A DNA stretch of 64,000 bases from Atriophallophorus winterbourni (Eukaryota > Platyhelminthes > Trematoda > Plagiorchiida > Microphallidae). The translations under genes and the position numbers were made by a program. The DNA lies in the NCBI GenBank assembly GCA_013407085.1, contig JACCGJ010000676.1:1-64000 (forward strand), in the 5' to 3' direction. The notes beneath the pieces were generated by a model. That model had not been told where the DNA came from and made no database searches. It saw only the letters and a program-made list of their open reading frames with translations. Shown one piece after another: positions 32,020-43,580 of the stretch (position 1 is its first letter; each line of letters opens with the position of its first letter).

Positions 32020-32885
32020 ATATCGATTCGCTGGTGCGGAAAATTACAGTCTGCTTGTCGGTTGATTCCTAATCCCCATGCACCCAATGAAGATAGCGGA
32101 CCGTGGCTAGACGGCACCATATTAACTGGGGGCTGCCTAGCTTGAGGCGGGCGGTAGCCTTCCAATAAGACCTCAAAGTCTCTCCCACGGTCGAAAGCAG
32201 ACCCAGGCGTTGAGTTCTTCGCCCGTCAAGCCATAGCTTTTAACCGGTATCTGCTGCTTTCCGTGTTATTATCCGTAGAAGCGGAATGGGATGTCCTCTC
32301 CATTGGTGCGTTGTGATGTACGCCAGGACAATTCAGTATGGAGAACTAGCCCACGCAGCAAGTGCTCCCTCTCCACGGCACCACTGGAACCAAAGGAACA
32401 GCTGGGCTGATACGTTTGGAGAACGATGCCGTCGCAGGAGCTGGCAGGACGAAGTTGAATAAACTTCATACTGCCTAATGGGACTCCGGCTCCGGATTTT
32501 TCCTCGAGGTTGACTCCTGAAGCCTTTTCCATGATTAAATTTAGCCTCAAGGCAGCGGAGGTTTCAGAGGGTTTTCCTCCATCTATGTTGACCATGTTCA
32601 TGGACTTACGAGCTCCACCTGCCCGAATCATGCTGGTTTTTAGGCGCCAGTTAGCCGCCCCCGCTCTTTCTCCTGTCAGTAGAAGCAGTTCCGCCGGGTC
32701 ACACAGGACCACGCGTGCAGACCAGGAGCTGGACTTGGTTGTTAGAGGCTATATGAGACGCGTGCCATTGGAGCATTTTTGGAATTGGGAGCTTATACCC
32801 AAAACATCTCCGGCCGTGACAACCTTGGAATAGGCCTCAATAGATCGTTGCAGAACTTCCCTTAGATCGTCGGAAGTTTCTGAGG
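32020..32885 (-). mobile_element. LINE-A 5' leader with 147-codon open frame
   Basis: The GC-rich leader preceding the endonuclease contains an open minus-strand frame (32,712-32,269: MVLCDPAELLLLTGERAGAA, SGVNLEEKSGAGVPLGSMKF, SSGAVEREHLLRGLVLHTEL). The same block recurs without RT at 50,705-51,370 but there the frame is not preserved. I regard it as untranslated leader or a decayed ORF1, not a host gene. Composition is distinctly more GC-rich than its surroundings. Confidence 0.6.
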
Positions 32886-32899
32886 GTGCTCGATATTAG

Positions 32900-34130
32900 T
32901 TGAAGAATTGAGAGTGTATTTTCGGCCAGTGGACAGTTTGGACCAGCGCATGCCGCTTATAAATTTTAAGATATAATCAAATTCACGTATATTACGGAAT
33001 GAATATTGATCCAAGGGTGCAGTATTAGCAAAAGTTATAGGTCTGTGATCGGTCCAGACTTTGACATCACGGCCTTCAAGAAAATGTTGAAAAATGTCGT
33101 ATCGCATAAAAGATAGGCGGTTACTCCGACCTACCGTACTGCATCAAGATTGAGCTGGTTGAAGACGACGAGAAAAGAAAGCGAGTGGCTTGATGATGTC
33201 GCTTACATCTCGTTGAAGGACTGCACCAGCTGCTACTTGTGATGAATCTGTAGCGCGTGACAGCTGAGTATTGCGTTTGATCGACAGGTAAGCCAGTGAA
33301 GTAGCTTTGTTTAAATCAGTTTATCGAATGATTTACTAGATTCTTAATTCATTCTTTATTCACGTTTTTTCCCACATAAATGGTCAGTCAATGGATGTTA
33401 TATCATAGCACACTGTTGAATAAAGGGTCTATATTAGGTTACCAAACCTAAAAAACGTCTCACTTGGCGGGGAGGTAGTGAATCCATAATCTTGGATAGT
33501 TCCTAATTTTTGAGGTAGGGGTTTTATACCGGAACTATCAATTTCGTGTCGAATTAATTTCGAGAGATCTCACTCCAAACAGACATTATTAAGGCTTAAA
33601 AAATGTCTGAAAATTTGTATACAAGTCTGAAGTCATTTTCTTATCCTTTCACTTCAATGCCATAGAGGGATAGACGTTGGAATACTTCACAAAGATTTTC
33701 GCATTATTTAGTTAGATTTGCACTAGCGATTAAAACATAATCACTAAAAATGTAGACGAAAGAGAGATCGAGGAAAGCTAGGTACATGAATCTATGGAAA
33801 GTCAGAGCAGCATTGCGTAGACCAAATGACATTCTGAAAAATTCGAACATTGCAAAATGGAGTGGTGATGGCAGTTTTGGGAATAACTTCGTCAGCTACA
33901 GAAATTAGATGGTATGCGAGCACTAAATCCAACTTCGAAAACAGATTTTCTGTGAAGAGACAGTATAAAGTCATTGATGCGTGGAATAGTATCTGTCTGG
34001 GATCGCGACACCGGACTCCAGGTCGTCCGGTTTGTTTTTTTAGACCTTATGAAGAGTTGTGACCCAAGGTGATTTGGATGGAAAGATTATTCCGGGATTA
34101 ATCAACTGCTCAAATAATCGTTGGAAACAT
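32900..34130 (-). mobile_element. Gypsy-A second copy, RT to RNase H fragment
   Basis: Minus strand, high to low: RT start with FSKLDLVLAYHLISVADEVI (33,974-33,792; the motif A aspartate is present here as KLDL), degraded palm (33,780-33,450), then RNase H with RYDIFQHFLEGRDVKVWTDH and RPITFANTAPLDQYSFRNIR (33,107-32,930). Stops are frequent. The low end abuts the LINE-A leader, so LINE-A probably inserted into or next to it. Gag, protease and integrase are absent. Confidence 0.85.
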
Positions 34131-34140
34131 GCTATTTGAA

Positions 34141-34815
34141 TAGTCCTGTTCTTTGTTTCATCTTTATTTGTTAATATTGACACTTTCGATTCATTTCGAT
34201 TAACAATGGAATTATATTGATCTATCGATTCTCTGTATTGCTATGACTCACAGCTCATTAATGTTCCGCTCTTTAACTTAGTAAATCATATTAATTCATT
34301 AAATGCCATTGTACATCATCAATATTCGCAAAATTCTCATTTTTTCTACGCAGGTTTCTCGTTGTATTGTGGTTGTCTCGACTTATTTGTGTTATCCTGC
34401 CTTTCTGACGTATGCTGAAGGCTAGCTACACTGCAAACAAACATATCCTGTTCAAGTTCTGGATCGGAATCATTATTAGCAGGAAAACACGACCCAGAAT
34501 ATATAGCAACGCTATGCTGCTTTACCCTGCGTCCTATCCACTCGACCTTGTCTAATTCTACTTAGTGAGCTGCACGTATTACATACTCCACCAAGGCTGG
34601 ATCACAAATGAGGGTATCGGGCCTCCCCCTTGACTCAATTTCCTCGATTCTGGTGTGATGTCCTTTGGAGGTCTCCCCTATGTAAACACTAGAACACCCC
34701 CGTTTACATTTGATTTTATAGATGCTAGTTGTTACGCTCGGTTAAGATGTCTTATCCAAAAGATCCTTTAGGACTGGGCGGATAGTTATTCCTCACTTAC
34801 ACGTCATATGTATGA
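34141..34815 (-). mobile_element. Penelope-like GIY-YIG endonuclease and 3' tail
   Basis: Minus strand from 34,815: TIRPVLKDLLDKTS-stop-PSVTTS, then IYKIKCKRGCSSVYIGETSK and GHHTRIEEIESRG, continuing (VEYVIRAAH-stop-VELDKVEW, then AIYSGSCFPANNDSDPELEQ) to a stop near 34,340, followed by an AT-rich tail ending ATTAACAAATAAAG near 34,160. I-Y-K-I-x-C...V-Y-I-G-E-T is the GIY-YIG nuclease signature that Penelope-like elements carry after RT. The RT part is not attached here. The tail is shared with 28,284-28,688. Confidence 0.78.
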
Positions 34816-34839
34816 ATGCCTAGGTGAAGTTTCTACTGA

Positions 34840-34985
34840 GCACTTCTGATGGGCCTTTGGAAGTTATTCTCCATCTATTGATAAACACTTATATATACCC
34901 GGTTCGAGAATATGCTGCCTAAGGTTAAACACCGAGGCTAGAAAAGCATCATTTGCTTCTGTATCGTTTAGATCATCGCGCGACG
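34840..34985 (+). mobile_element. CR1-B fragment
   Basis: Plus strand reads LLINTYIYPVREYAA, then TPRLEKHHLLLYRLDHRAT, equivalent to LLIINTYIHPVQDYATKA of the 53.1-kb CR1-B copy and to ILNTYI-P-x-x-E-Y in CR1-like RTs. Only about 50 codons are retained. Confidence 0.65.
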
Positions 34986-34989
34986 ATTT

Positions 34990-35392
34990 TCTAAATAAAC
35001 CACACGTTGATCACCACAGATGACTGGATCTGAGTATTATTTCACATAGAAAGTTCTTAATACGGTTTTACTCCCAGGCTAACTTATCCCGACATCGAAT
35101 TGCTAACAACATACAATGTCACTGTTTACGGTTGTAAATATCGTACGCCAGACGGAGCGCTGCAGATATTTCTATTCGTTGCGCGTGTTTTTGGAATTCC
35201 TAATTTTCAAAATTCATAAAGTCCTATAATTTAGCAATATTCAAGTCGAAACTTGACGTGATATTGCCTGACATTGCCTCACCTATCGACAATTCATTTC
35301 TCTAACTTACACAAGTAAACAGAGCTATACTATACTATATATTTTGTAACAAATATTCCGATCTTATGATTATTGTGAAGTTAAATACTTTT
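34990..35392. other. No gene recognised
   Basis: No domain or element terminus seen. Confidence 0.4.
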
Positions 35393-35771
35393 TCATTCGT
35401 AAATCTTAAATCTGAAAGCTTGATTTTGTTCCCAGCTTAAAAATGGATAAACACAGATGCACAATAATAGCTCAAATGTAAGACAAATCTTAGTTAAACC
35501 ATATAGTAAATGGATCAAAGTTAACTTCATATGATTAAAAAGAAATAAATCCATTCTACGATACATAGCATCGCTTACTTCATGCGTGAAAGCCTTCAAG
35601 TACTCCATATCCAGATCCAAAAAGTAAGAAGAGCAGTCGTAAGTAATCGGAACTATATCGAAGACAGCACTGGATTCCAGAAACGAGATAGTAATGCTCC
35701 ATATTAAACCAATGTAGATATGCTGATTTGCAATGCACATACCCTGTGTGCGCGAGAATTTGAATGAACAA
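35393..35771 (-). CDS. Overlapping hydrophobic frames, possible membrane-protein exon
   Basis: On the minus strand an acceptor-like CGCGCACACAG near 35,750 is followed by two overlapping open frames up to a donor-like CATGAA|GTAAGC near 35,576. One reads GYVHCKSAYLHWFNMEHYYL, VSGIQCCLRYSSDYLRLLFL, LFGSGYGVLEGFHA and then stop; the other reads IYIGLIWSITISFLESSAVF. The first vaguely recalls the end of a transmembrane segment in the GPR107/TMEM87 (GOST) receptor group, from pattern memory only. Because two frames compete and no neighbours exist, a gene is doubtful. Confidence 0.18.
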
Positions 35772-36419
35772 TCAATACCGAATATTCAAAGTGCTACTTT
35801 GGCTATCGTATGGTTTAGAACTTTCCATATAAATACAATGTTTCGATACGTAGCTTTTTAACTAGGTGAATGGATAACCACGCATTTAGTTTGCCTGACG
35901 AGGTAGCTGGTCGTTAAGCTTTTGTTTGATTATTGGTTTGTTGGTTCTGATTATTCCCACATTTTCAGAGGTAAACGTCCTTCGGAATGTTTATTGAGCT
36001 TGTGTGTCAAAGATTCACTGGAGGCGTCGTCTTTGAATTGAGACCGAATATATTAACTGCTTTTCGCTACTGATAGTACGGATATATGTATTGGCATTGG
36101 TGGAATGTGTCGTTCAATGAAGCACGATAATAGCCATTGGTGCTGAGAAAACTCCCAGATAGTGAACAAGCAGTGTTCAGTCAATCCGGAATGAACACCA
36201 ATGCAGCGAACACCGCGGACGTTCCGGCTTACTATTACGTACAGTGTTTTGTCCAAAAGGACGAGTTTACATCAAAATTGGTCCACAGTTGACGCCTCCT
36301 GTCGTTTTGCAAGAGAAGAGATGCATAGAAATCTACTATTCGTGTAACCCAGAAAATCCATTGTTGCTGATGAAATTACTCAGAATATACTACAACACAG
36401 CTGTGCAGAATAATTTTGC
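35772..36419. other. No gene recognised
   Basis: Short frames only. A 61-codon plus frame (36,244-36,429) leads into the CR1-B copy and may be degraded element linker. Confidence 0.35.
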
Positions 36420-37340
36420 GGACCTCTGACTGAGTTATTCTGCGATTGGTGTTATCGCAGTTTCACAACGAATGACTGGAAATCTAGTATAATCTATCCG
36501 ATTTTCAAAGGCGCGGTACGTTCAGAACCAGTGAATTACAGCCCGTCATCTTGTTACCGCCGTTTTCATGTTGCTCGAAAGAATCATAGCCCAAACTGAG
36601 CACATACCTGGAAGAAAATATACTATTTTGGTGCGTAACACGGATTTAGGAAGGTATATTTGTGCCTTACTACCCTTCTCCCTAGGTCTGATGATTGTAA
36701 TCGAGCAAACAGTGTTGAGGATACCATTCGTCTGCGCAAACCACATTATTCTCTTGCAGAAGCTCGAATGTTATGGTATCGCTGACAGACTGTTAGCCTT
36801 TTTGTATGATTACCTGAATGATAGGCTTGTTGCAGTATCGATGAATGCTGCTTTGCCGACATCGGTACCGGTGACAAGTAGAGTGTCTCAAGGATTCGTC
36901 CTGGGACCAATTTTCTTCGCACTTTATACAAATGTTATAAAAGTGTGGTCAAAGAGCAATATGTCGAGAGAATACGAAATTCCCGAGAAAGATCTGGCCA
37001 ACCTTCACGATGGATCCTTGAAAATCACTTATTGTTTAATTTGAAAAGGTGTGTTAAGTTCGACTTTCAAAAATAAGTAGTTTCGATATTCCCTTGATCT
37101 CCACAACTTCTCGTGAACTGCGGAAAAAGGTCTTGAGTTTGTGAATAAATAACATTCTAGGTATGTCAATATTTTGCAACACCGTCTACTAGAAAACGTC
37201 CCAGAAATTCTCACTTCTAAATAGAATTTTCGGAAAGTTTCTAAAACAGGCGAATCTCCGTATTCTAAACACATACGCGAGACCCACGGTGGAATATGCT
37301 GGTGGCAATGGCTTAAAAATGTTTTGCGACTTCGTTACAA
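36420..37340 (+). mobile_element. CR1-B RT relic
   Basis: Plus strand: SSIIYPIFKGAVRSEPVNYS (finger motif I-P-I-Y-K-G-G-x-R-x-x-x-N-Y), ERIIAQTEHIPG, QKLECYGIADRLLAFLYDYL with NDRLVAVS (36,568-37,044), VSQGFVLGPIFFALYTNVIK (motif B), then sequence ending ILNTYARPTVEYAGG near 37,310. Motif A and motif C are not recognisable and motif B has a V-S-Q-G-F form. Frameshifts throughout. Confidence 0.8.
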
Positions 37341-37589
37341 AACTCAACACAACCGGAAAACTTAGAATGAGCGAGTCACAAGACTGAAATAAATCGATTA
37401 TTCATGTCGTCGTCTCTGATGAGATTCGATTTTGGCTTACAATATTTTGAATACGTGAATCACGCTTTGCATTGCTTATTTTATTTACGGAGTCATATAA
37501 AACAATGGCTCACACAAAGAATCTGACTGTCCCTCACTCAAGAGTCAACTGTAGACAAAATTTCTTTGCTGTCCGAGTTTGTTTTACGT
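37341..37589. other. No gene recognised
   Basis: Short interval with no domain. Confidence 0.4.
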
Positions 37590-37655
37590 GAAACAATCCA
37601 CCACCGTGGTTCGTTGTACGAACCCTATGTAACAGCGGCTTTCAAGTATACCGTT
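37590..37655 (+). repeat. Family 1 repeat fragment
   Basis: GTGGTTCGTTGTACGAACCC then GTAACAGCGGCTTTCAAGTA matches 3,013-3,060. Confidence 0.65.
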
Positions 37656-37889
37656 TAAATCAGTTTCTGTTTCTCGGATATTTACCTAATTGTTGAACCG
37701 TTTAGTAAACAAACAAATCCCATTTTACTTGTCACATTTTGCGTACTTCTCACATTAATCTGCGGGTTTCTATCAATCTGTGGGTTTTGCAGATAAATAA
37801 AATTAAATTGAATTATATCGGTGCAAGTTCGCCAGCCGAGTTCTCTTCAGAGCCGATTCTAGTTGCTCGCGTGAATTGTTTTTGCAACA

Positions 37890-38880
37890 ATGAAGCCCAC
37901 CCGCTTCTTCGTAAATTCGCCGTACAATTCAACAGCAAAGTGGTTGAGTGAAATATTAGATTCAATTAGTTAGCGAGGATGTCACTCAACTCCGATATGA
38001 CCTTGAAGGATTGTACCAACTTGAGTGTACAAAAAATCATCAACGGTGTAGCAATTTGTCTAAATATGAACCACTTCTTATTTAATGGACAGCTATACAA
38101 GCAAAAAGATTGTTTAGCGATGGGCTCACCTATTTCCCCAGTGCTGGTAAATATGTACAAGGAGCACTTCGAAGAGATAGCTCTGAGGAACGAAGCGTTA
38201 ATACCAAAGATATGGTGGCGTTATGTCGACGATACATTCGTCAACATGAAGAGAAATCAGACTAGAAGCATTTCATAGTTATCTCAATAATTTGAACCCG
38301 AAAATCCAGGTCACAAAAGAAATCGAGTCAACGGAAGGGACGCTTCCGTTCTTGGACTGTCTCGCGCAAAAAGACAACGGCAAGATAAGTACAACGGTAT
38401 ATCGTAAGCCCATCGACACGGATGCCATTTTGAGATTCAGATTTGCGCACCATAAAAGGGTATCTCAGTCCATAGCAAAATCGCTATTCTACAAGGTTGA
38501 CCGCCTCAGCAGTAATGATGCCGATAAGAGACGAGCTCATGAAGAAGTCAGTCGTCGACTTGCAAATCATGGTTACCCCAAGAGCTTAATTGAGCGCCAA
38601 TTGAACCGATTTAAACATCCGCAACCGAAAACGGAAAAAGTTTGGCGAGCTACGGTATCTGTACCGTATGTCAAAAGCGCGTACGAAGGAATAAGTCGAA
38701 CGTTGAATAGCGCGTGTATTAGAGTCACATATAAGGCAGGTAGAACTCTTCGCTCCGCATCTCAAAGATAAGACTCCTTCAGGTTGTGCGACAACTGCAT
38801 CTTCAAAATCAAATGCAAGCGTTTCGGAATTTTTCACAGCTATAGACAAGATAACCAATGTGTTTCAGTTACAACCTTTC
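37890..38880 (+). mobile_element. Penelope-like element RT, one main frameshift
   Basis: From ATG 37,890: MKPTRFFVNSPYNSTAKWLS, then 37,979-38,278 with FLFNGQLYKQKDCLAMGSPI, SPVLVNMYKEHFEE and catalytic WWRYVDDTFV; a frameshift near 38,265; then 38,292-38,771 with STEGTLPFLDCLAQKDNGKI, STTVYRKPIDTDAILRFRFA, HHKRVSQSIAKSLFYKVDRL. MGSPISP...YVDDTF...LPFLD...VYRKP is diagnostic for Penelope-like RTs (telomerase-related, not LINE). After LRSASQR a stop precedes a degraded CIFKIKCKRF, the start of the GIY-YIG nuclease, and the copy ends by about 38,880. Comparatively well preserved. Confidence 0.9.
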
Positions 38881-39178
38881 AACCAATGTAACACTGCTGG
38901 AAATCGTTGAAGTTTTGTTTGACAGAATTGTCCGTCAAGGGTTTCATGTTCCGATTTCAATCGACACATTGAAAAAGCTACTTCTAAAATGCATAATAAA
39001 CATATAATTTCAATTCGACGCCAAGGTCATTTTGTCAAATTTATGGCGTAGGCTTGGTTTTGCCTCTAGTACTTTTATTGGCGAATATTTTTACGACCAA
39101 GCTTGAACAGGGACCAGTATAGTCGGTAATTGAGAGACTAGATATGTACGTACGATATTCCTTATTTGCAATGAAGAA
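38881..39178. other. No gene recognised
   Basis: No supported feature. Confidence 0.4.
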
Positions 39179-39300
39179 TTGGGTATCGAAACCTTACTGA
39201 AACATATCAAAGATTTTCATGATAACATCTCTTTTACTCATGAACAAGAAAGCAGCAGATGCCTAGCGTTCCTTCGTTGCATACTTGATGCTTACCAAAA
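39179..39300 (+). mobile_element. Small Penelope-like RT fragment
   Basis: Plus frame HIKDFHDNISFTHEQESSRC then LAFLRCILDA resembles the Penelope palm end (F-x-x-x-L-N-x-x-x-x-N-I-x-F-T-x-E-x-E...L-P-F-L-D). Short and diverged. Confidence 0.45.
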
Positions 39301-40459
39301 AGAAAGCCTATTTTTAAATTTTTCTGAAATTTCAAATTTTAATAGAACTTGTTGCACGAGGTTTTGCTGTCTTTATGATGACATAACAAAAACCACGAAA
39401 CGTTTATATTGATTATGTAGTTGCATTCAGTCGATGTTGAACACAGTCGCATACACCGGGAACAATTTGTTGCGCTTTTTAAAACTAATTATTGCGATTC
39501 AACAGTAAAATTATCTCAGCATAAATATGCATTCCTTGCTTTGTCAGTTCCATTCATTTGCTTTTACACATAGTGTAATTTAGACAGCTAAGGAACACTC
39601 ACTCTTGCATATCTCAGTAATGGTTTCTATGATTTTATATCCGTTCGATATTCTCGTACTAAATCGATCTGTCAGAAATTAGAGAAAAAAGAGCTGCGTC
39701 ATCAACAACCTCCGTTTCACACAATGATCCCTTTGGCAATAGGGTTTGTATCAACAAGCGATTAATCTGATTGCAGACACACATACAAGTCATCGAAGGA
39801 AAGTTTTCCATGTATCGGCTAGAACAGATTTTCGATAACGTTTCGCTTTTGACGAAGCTTCTGTATCGAGACATGGATGAATTTGGATACATTAACCGTG
39901 AAAATGTTGAAGAAAGGCCGACTTCAACGACAGCGAACTTCAATTGTTTCTGAGCAAAGATTACACTACATTTGTCAAGTTTGGCTCCATCTTTCACACT
40001 CAGAATTGAAAATCCTTCGAAATATGATAACATATGTCTGTTATATCATGCAACGCATAAATATAACTTCAATTCTATGTACTAAGAGTCTTTAAATACG
40101 TGGAAAGACGGTGATGCGATAAAATGCTAGCATGAGAAGCTTATCGGCTTTTTGTAGTGGTGTGGGAAGTTGATAATTTCGTCGTCGATCGGGTCAACAT
40201 TGCGTTTCTCGTCTTAACGTATATTACGTTATTTATAATGGACACTCGGTGTAACATTATCACGTCAACCCACACGCGTTCAGCATTCAGTTGTCAACAG
40301 AGTCCGAATTCACCCATGAATATAAACTTCTCAATCTTAATGACGCTCACCAACGAATCCCACATTACACGAAACGAGTACACACTAAGTAGGAACAACA
40401 GAAGTAAGCCAAGTGTGATGTCATGTCACGGAGGAACGAGCAGGGTCAGCGGTAGATTT
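39301..40459. other. No gene assigned; right part belongs to the family 2 repeat
   Basis: Small frames on both strands (39,659-40,095; 40,157-40,465) show no domain. The last about 60 bp (ATGTCATGTCACGGAGGAAC...) align with 43,415-43,450 and form the left side of the family 2 unit split by the hAT insertion. Confidence 0.4.
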
Positions 40460-40575
40460 GTCTAATACAGTGGTTCTTAACCTGGGTTCGATCGAACCTA
40501 GGGGTTCGGCGAGTCCTTTTCTGGGGTTCGACGGTTTACCATGGATTTTACCCATACACAGAAAGCACGTTATTA

Positions 40576-41551
40576 CCGTAAATACCCGCGTATAGGACGC
40601 ACTTTTTTCTTCATAAGTTGCCCTAAAAACCCAGGTGCGTCTTATCTATGGATACTTTTATTATAAAAATTTTGCATTTATCACAATATCAAAAATTTAG
40701 TTCTTCGTCTTATTGATAGGTTATTTCATCCAAAAATCTCCTACACCAGTTCATCGACGCTTTAAAATCTGCAATGCTTTGCTCTTTCGCCAATCTTAGT
40801 GCCTGTAAACGAACGGTAGTGGTGCTGACCCCCAGACAGTCTCGACGAGTATCTTGAATCTATTTAATAAGCGCCTTTTCCAGTTTAGGGTGGTGAGCCT
40901 TCGAGCCTCTGTCCGCCCTCTTCACCTTTCGCATTTCTTTAATGGTACTTTCGGCTTTTCTCCATTTTCTGATCACGCATTCAGTCGGACCAAATTGCCG
41001 CTCAGCTGCCCGGTTCCCGTGTTCTTTCGCGTACTTGATCACTTCCATTTTAAAGTTTGAAGTATAGCTCTGTCGTTTTGTCTTCGTCATGTTGAAGGGT
41101 AATAATGAACTGCATCTTTAAAAACACCGGTAATAGGTAGAATATTTATACTGCCGATGTGTAACAGCATAAAAGTTTAATATCAACCAATCATGGAGTA
41201 GTATTTGACTCTCGTTGGAGCAGAAACTTTTCCTTAAAATGTCATCCAATCATTCGACATGACGCCCAAGAATGAGAAGTGCACTTTCCACGATAGTCTA
41301 CATAGGCTAGACAGACATATGCTGACTGACAGGATGAATGAGTCGGCACTCAGCACACACGACGATCATAGCGATTGTATGGAGTTCACCGTGATTGACT
41401 TAACTTCACCGTTTCTATAAAAATTAATGGAAATTAAGAACTAAAATTAGGATGCGTCCTATACATAGGTACAGATTTTTTTCATCGCTTTTAGGGTCAA
41501 ATATCCACTGCGTCCTATCCATGGTATCGTCCTATACGCGGGTATTTACGG
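40576..41551. mobile_element. Pogo-like element with perfect terminal inverted repeats
   Basis: A 976-bp element bounded by TA (40,574-40,575 and 41,552-41,553). The ends CCGTAAATACCCGCGTATAG and CTATACGCGGGTATTTACGG are exact inverted repeats for at least 24 bp. Internal copies of the same motif (GCGTCTTATCTATGG near 40,635; GCGTCCTATACATAGG near 41,454) suggest subterminal binding sites. TA duplication and a CENP-B/pogo-like DNA-binding frame place it in the Tc1/mariner-pogo group. It carries no catalytic domain. Confidence 0.88.
40710..41090 (-). pseudogene. DNA-binding module of a pogo-like transposase, one stop
   Basis: Minus strand: MTKTKRQSYTSNFKMEVIKY, AKEHGNRAAERQFGPTECVI, RKWRKAESTIKEMRKVKRAD, HHPKLEKALIK, then TAG where the family has W (K-x-W-I), continuing IQDTRRDCLGVSTTTVRLQA, LRLAKEQSIADFKASMNWCR, RFLDEITYQ and stop. 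The first half is a helix-turn-helix of the kind found at the N-terminus of pogo-related transposases, the second a CENP-B/Tc5-type helix-turn-helix (F-K-A-S-x-x-W-C-x-R-F). The DDE domain that should follow is absent; the frame ends before the element terminus. With the stop it is a pseudogene. Without it, it would encode a stand-alone binding protein. Confidence 0.85.
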
Positions 41552-42177
41552 TAATTTACGCGCCATGGGACTCGCCGATTTTTCACATGATTTGCACGTG
41601 ACTTCGGGACAATTATGCGTGTCGAGTTTCGTCTCATCAGCTGGGCCGGCCGTGACCATTGTTGCGTTCACCGGGTCCAGGCCCTTGGCAATGAGGTCAA
41701 GTTGATAAATGTCGCTGTCACAGTTTGATCGATCGATTTTATTGTCTGTATTTGGATCTTGTGATGCGGTCAAACGTGTTAGTAGCCTGAAGTGAGTTGT
41801 TCGACTGAGTGGTGGGCGCTTGGTCGGCAGGTCGACGTGGTTGCTTCGGAACTGGTAATTTCATCATTTTGCAAATAATCCACTATAGCTCGTTAACCAC
41901 ACAAGACAGAATACAGAAACAGTTATCAAAATGCGTAGCTCAACGCGATCTTTGCAATGAAAGCAAAACCCTAGAATAGTTAACGATTGGAAACAGTTTG
42001 CGCGCGTGAGGAAACTGTGATATTAACGCCGACGTGACGTCACGCTCTGTTTCAATATTATTGATTGCAGCTGATCACGCCACATCACTTGGCCTTGATA
42101 GCTGTGCTGACTGCTGCAAGCAGCTCGGATCAATCAGTAGTCGACTTGTGACTGTCCTGGTCGTACGTGATTTGTGA

Positions 42178-42746
<569 letters not shown>

Positions 42747-42990
42747 TTTGCGGTAAATATTCATTTCGTGTTTGTTTATGTGCGAAATTCATGTTGCGTT
42801 GGTTTTTTTTTCAACACGGTGATTTTGAGTGCAAATGATGCATGAGACAATTTGTGCACTTATAAAAATCTTTTGAATTGGACCAAAAAATCGCATTTTA
42901 TTTTTCCAACTACGAAGGGTTCGATGAATGCATGTATGAAACTTGTAGGGTTCGGTACCACCAAAAAGGTTAAGAACCACTGGTCTAATA

Positions 42991-43580
42991 CAATGTGTGT
43001 TCACATCAATCTCGTACAAGTGAACATGGTCAAGGTCGGTGGAAGCTGTGGCTCACATATGTAAAAGCGCGGAACTAATGGGGATGAGGTCGAACAATTT
43101 GGGAAAAGAATCTTATTAACTATTAGTTATAAGATAAATATTTGCTACCTTCGGTAGGGTCATATCAAAGGTGATGGGTGGAATCCTACTCGGAAATTAA
43201 TTAGAATATGTGTTTGGGACAGATGGTGTATTCATAATTGAAAGAAAGTTGTATGCAATCGGTTAAACAGTTTTTTGGTAATGTTTCAATACTGATGCAG
43301 AAACGTTGTCAGAACAAGGGTGAGTCAGGACAAGGAACATGATTAAGTAGTAGTCAACCCCCAACACTGATTTGACCATACCGCAAAACAGCCTATAGTA
43401 ACCTTCGGGGTATTATGTCACGTAAGCATGACCAGTATCAGTGGTCGGTTTGCACTTCAAGTGAACAGGGTAAAGGTCGGTTGACACTGTGGTCCACATG
43501 CGTAAATGTACATAACTAATGGGGTTATGGTTGAACATTTGTTGAAGGAAAAGATAACCGTGAGCTGTTCACCTTCGCAT
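42991..43580 (+). repeat. Family 2 repeat, about 441-bp period
   Basis: AAGTGAACATGGTCAAGGTC at 43,018 and AAGTGAACAGGGTAAAGGTC at 43,459 start parallel blocks (…CTAATGGGG…GAACA…AAAAG…ACCTTCG). The segment between them (GTCAGGACAAGGAACATGAT, about 43,325) also occurs at 12,340 and 20,825. A unit of about 441 bp is therefore present roughly one and a third times. The hAT element is inserted in the first unit. Confidence 0.65.

Larger units (their letters stand above)
28690..32885 (-). mobile_element. LINE-A, nearly full-length, inactivated
   Basis: The most complete LINE-A here, about 4.2 kb on the minus strand: leader region (32,885-32,020), endonuclease (32,010-31,372), linker (31,301-30,860), RT (30,856-29,374) and C-terminal zinc finger (29,069-28,749), ending at CATGGTCGACATCGACCGAA near 28,705. 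It serves as the reference for the seven or more LINE-A fragments elsewhere in the window. Stops and frameshifts throughout indicate loss of function. Elements of this architecture (AP endonuclease, RT, terminal C2H2) are widespread in invertebrates; clade placement (RTE-related versus other) needs a tree. Confidence 0.9.

Noticed and set aside
32269..32712. 147-codon GC-rich frame as a host gene
   Set aside because: The same DNA occurs at 50.7-51.4 kb with the frame broken, and it directly precedes the LINE-A endonuclease; it is part of the LINE leader.
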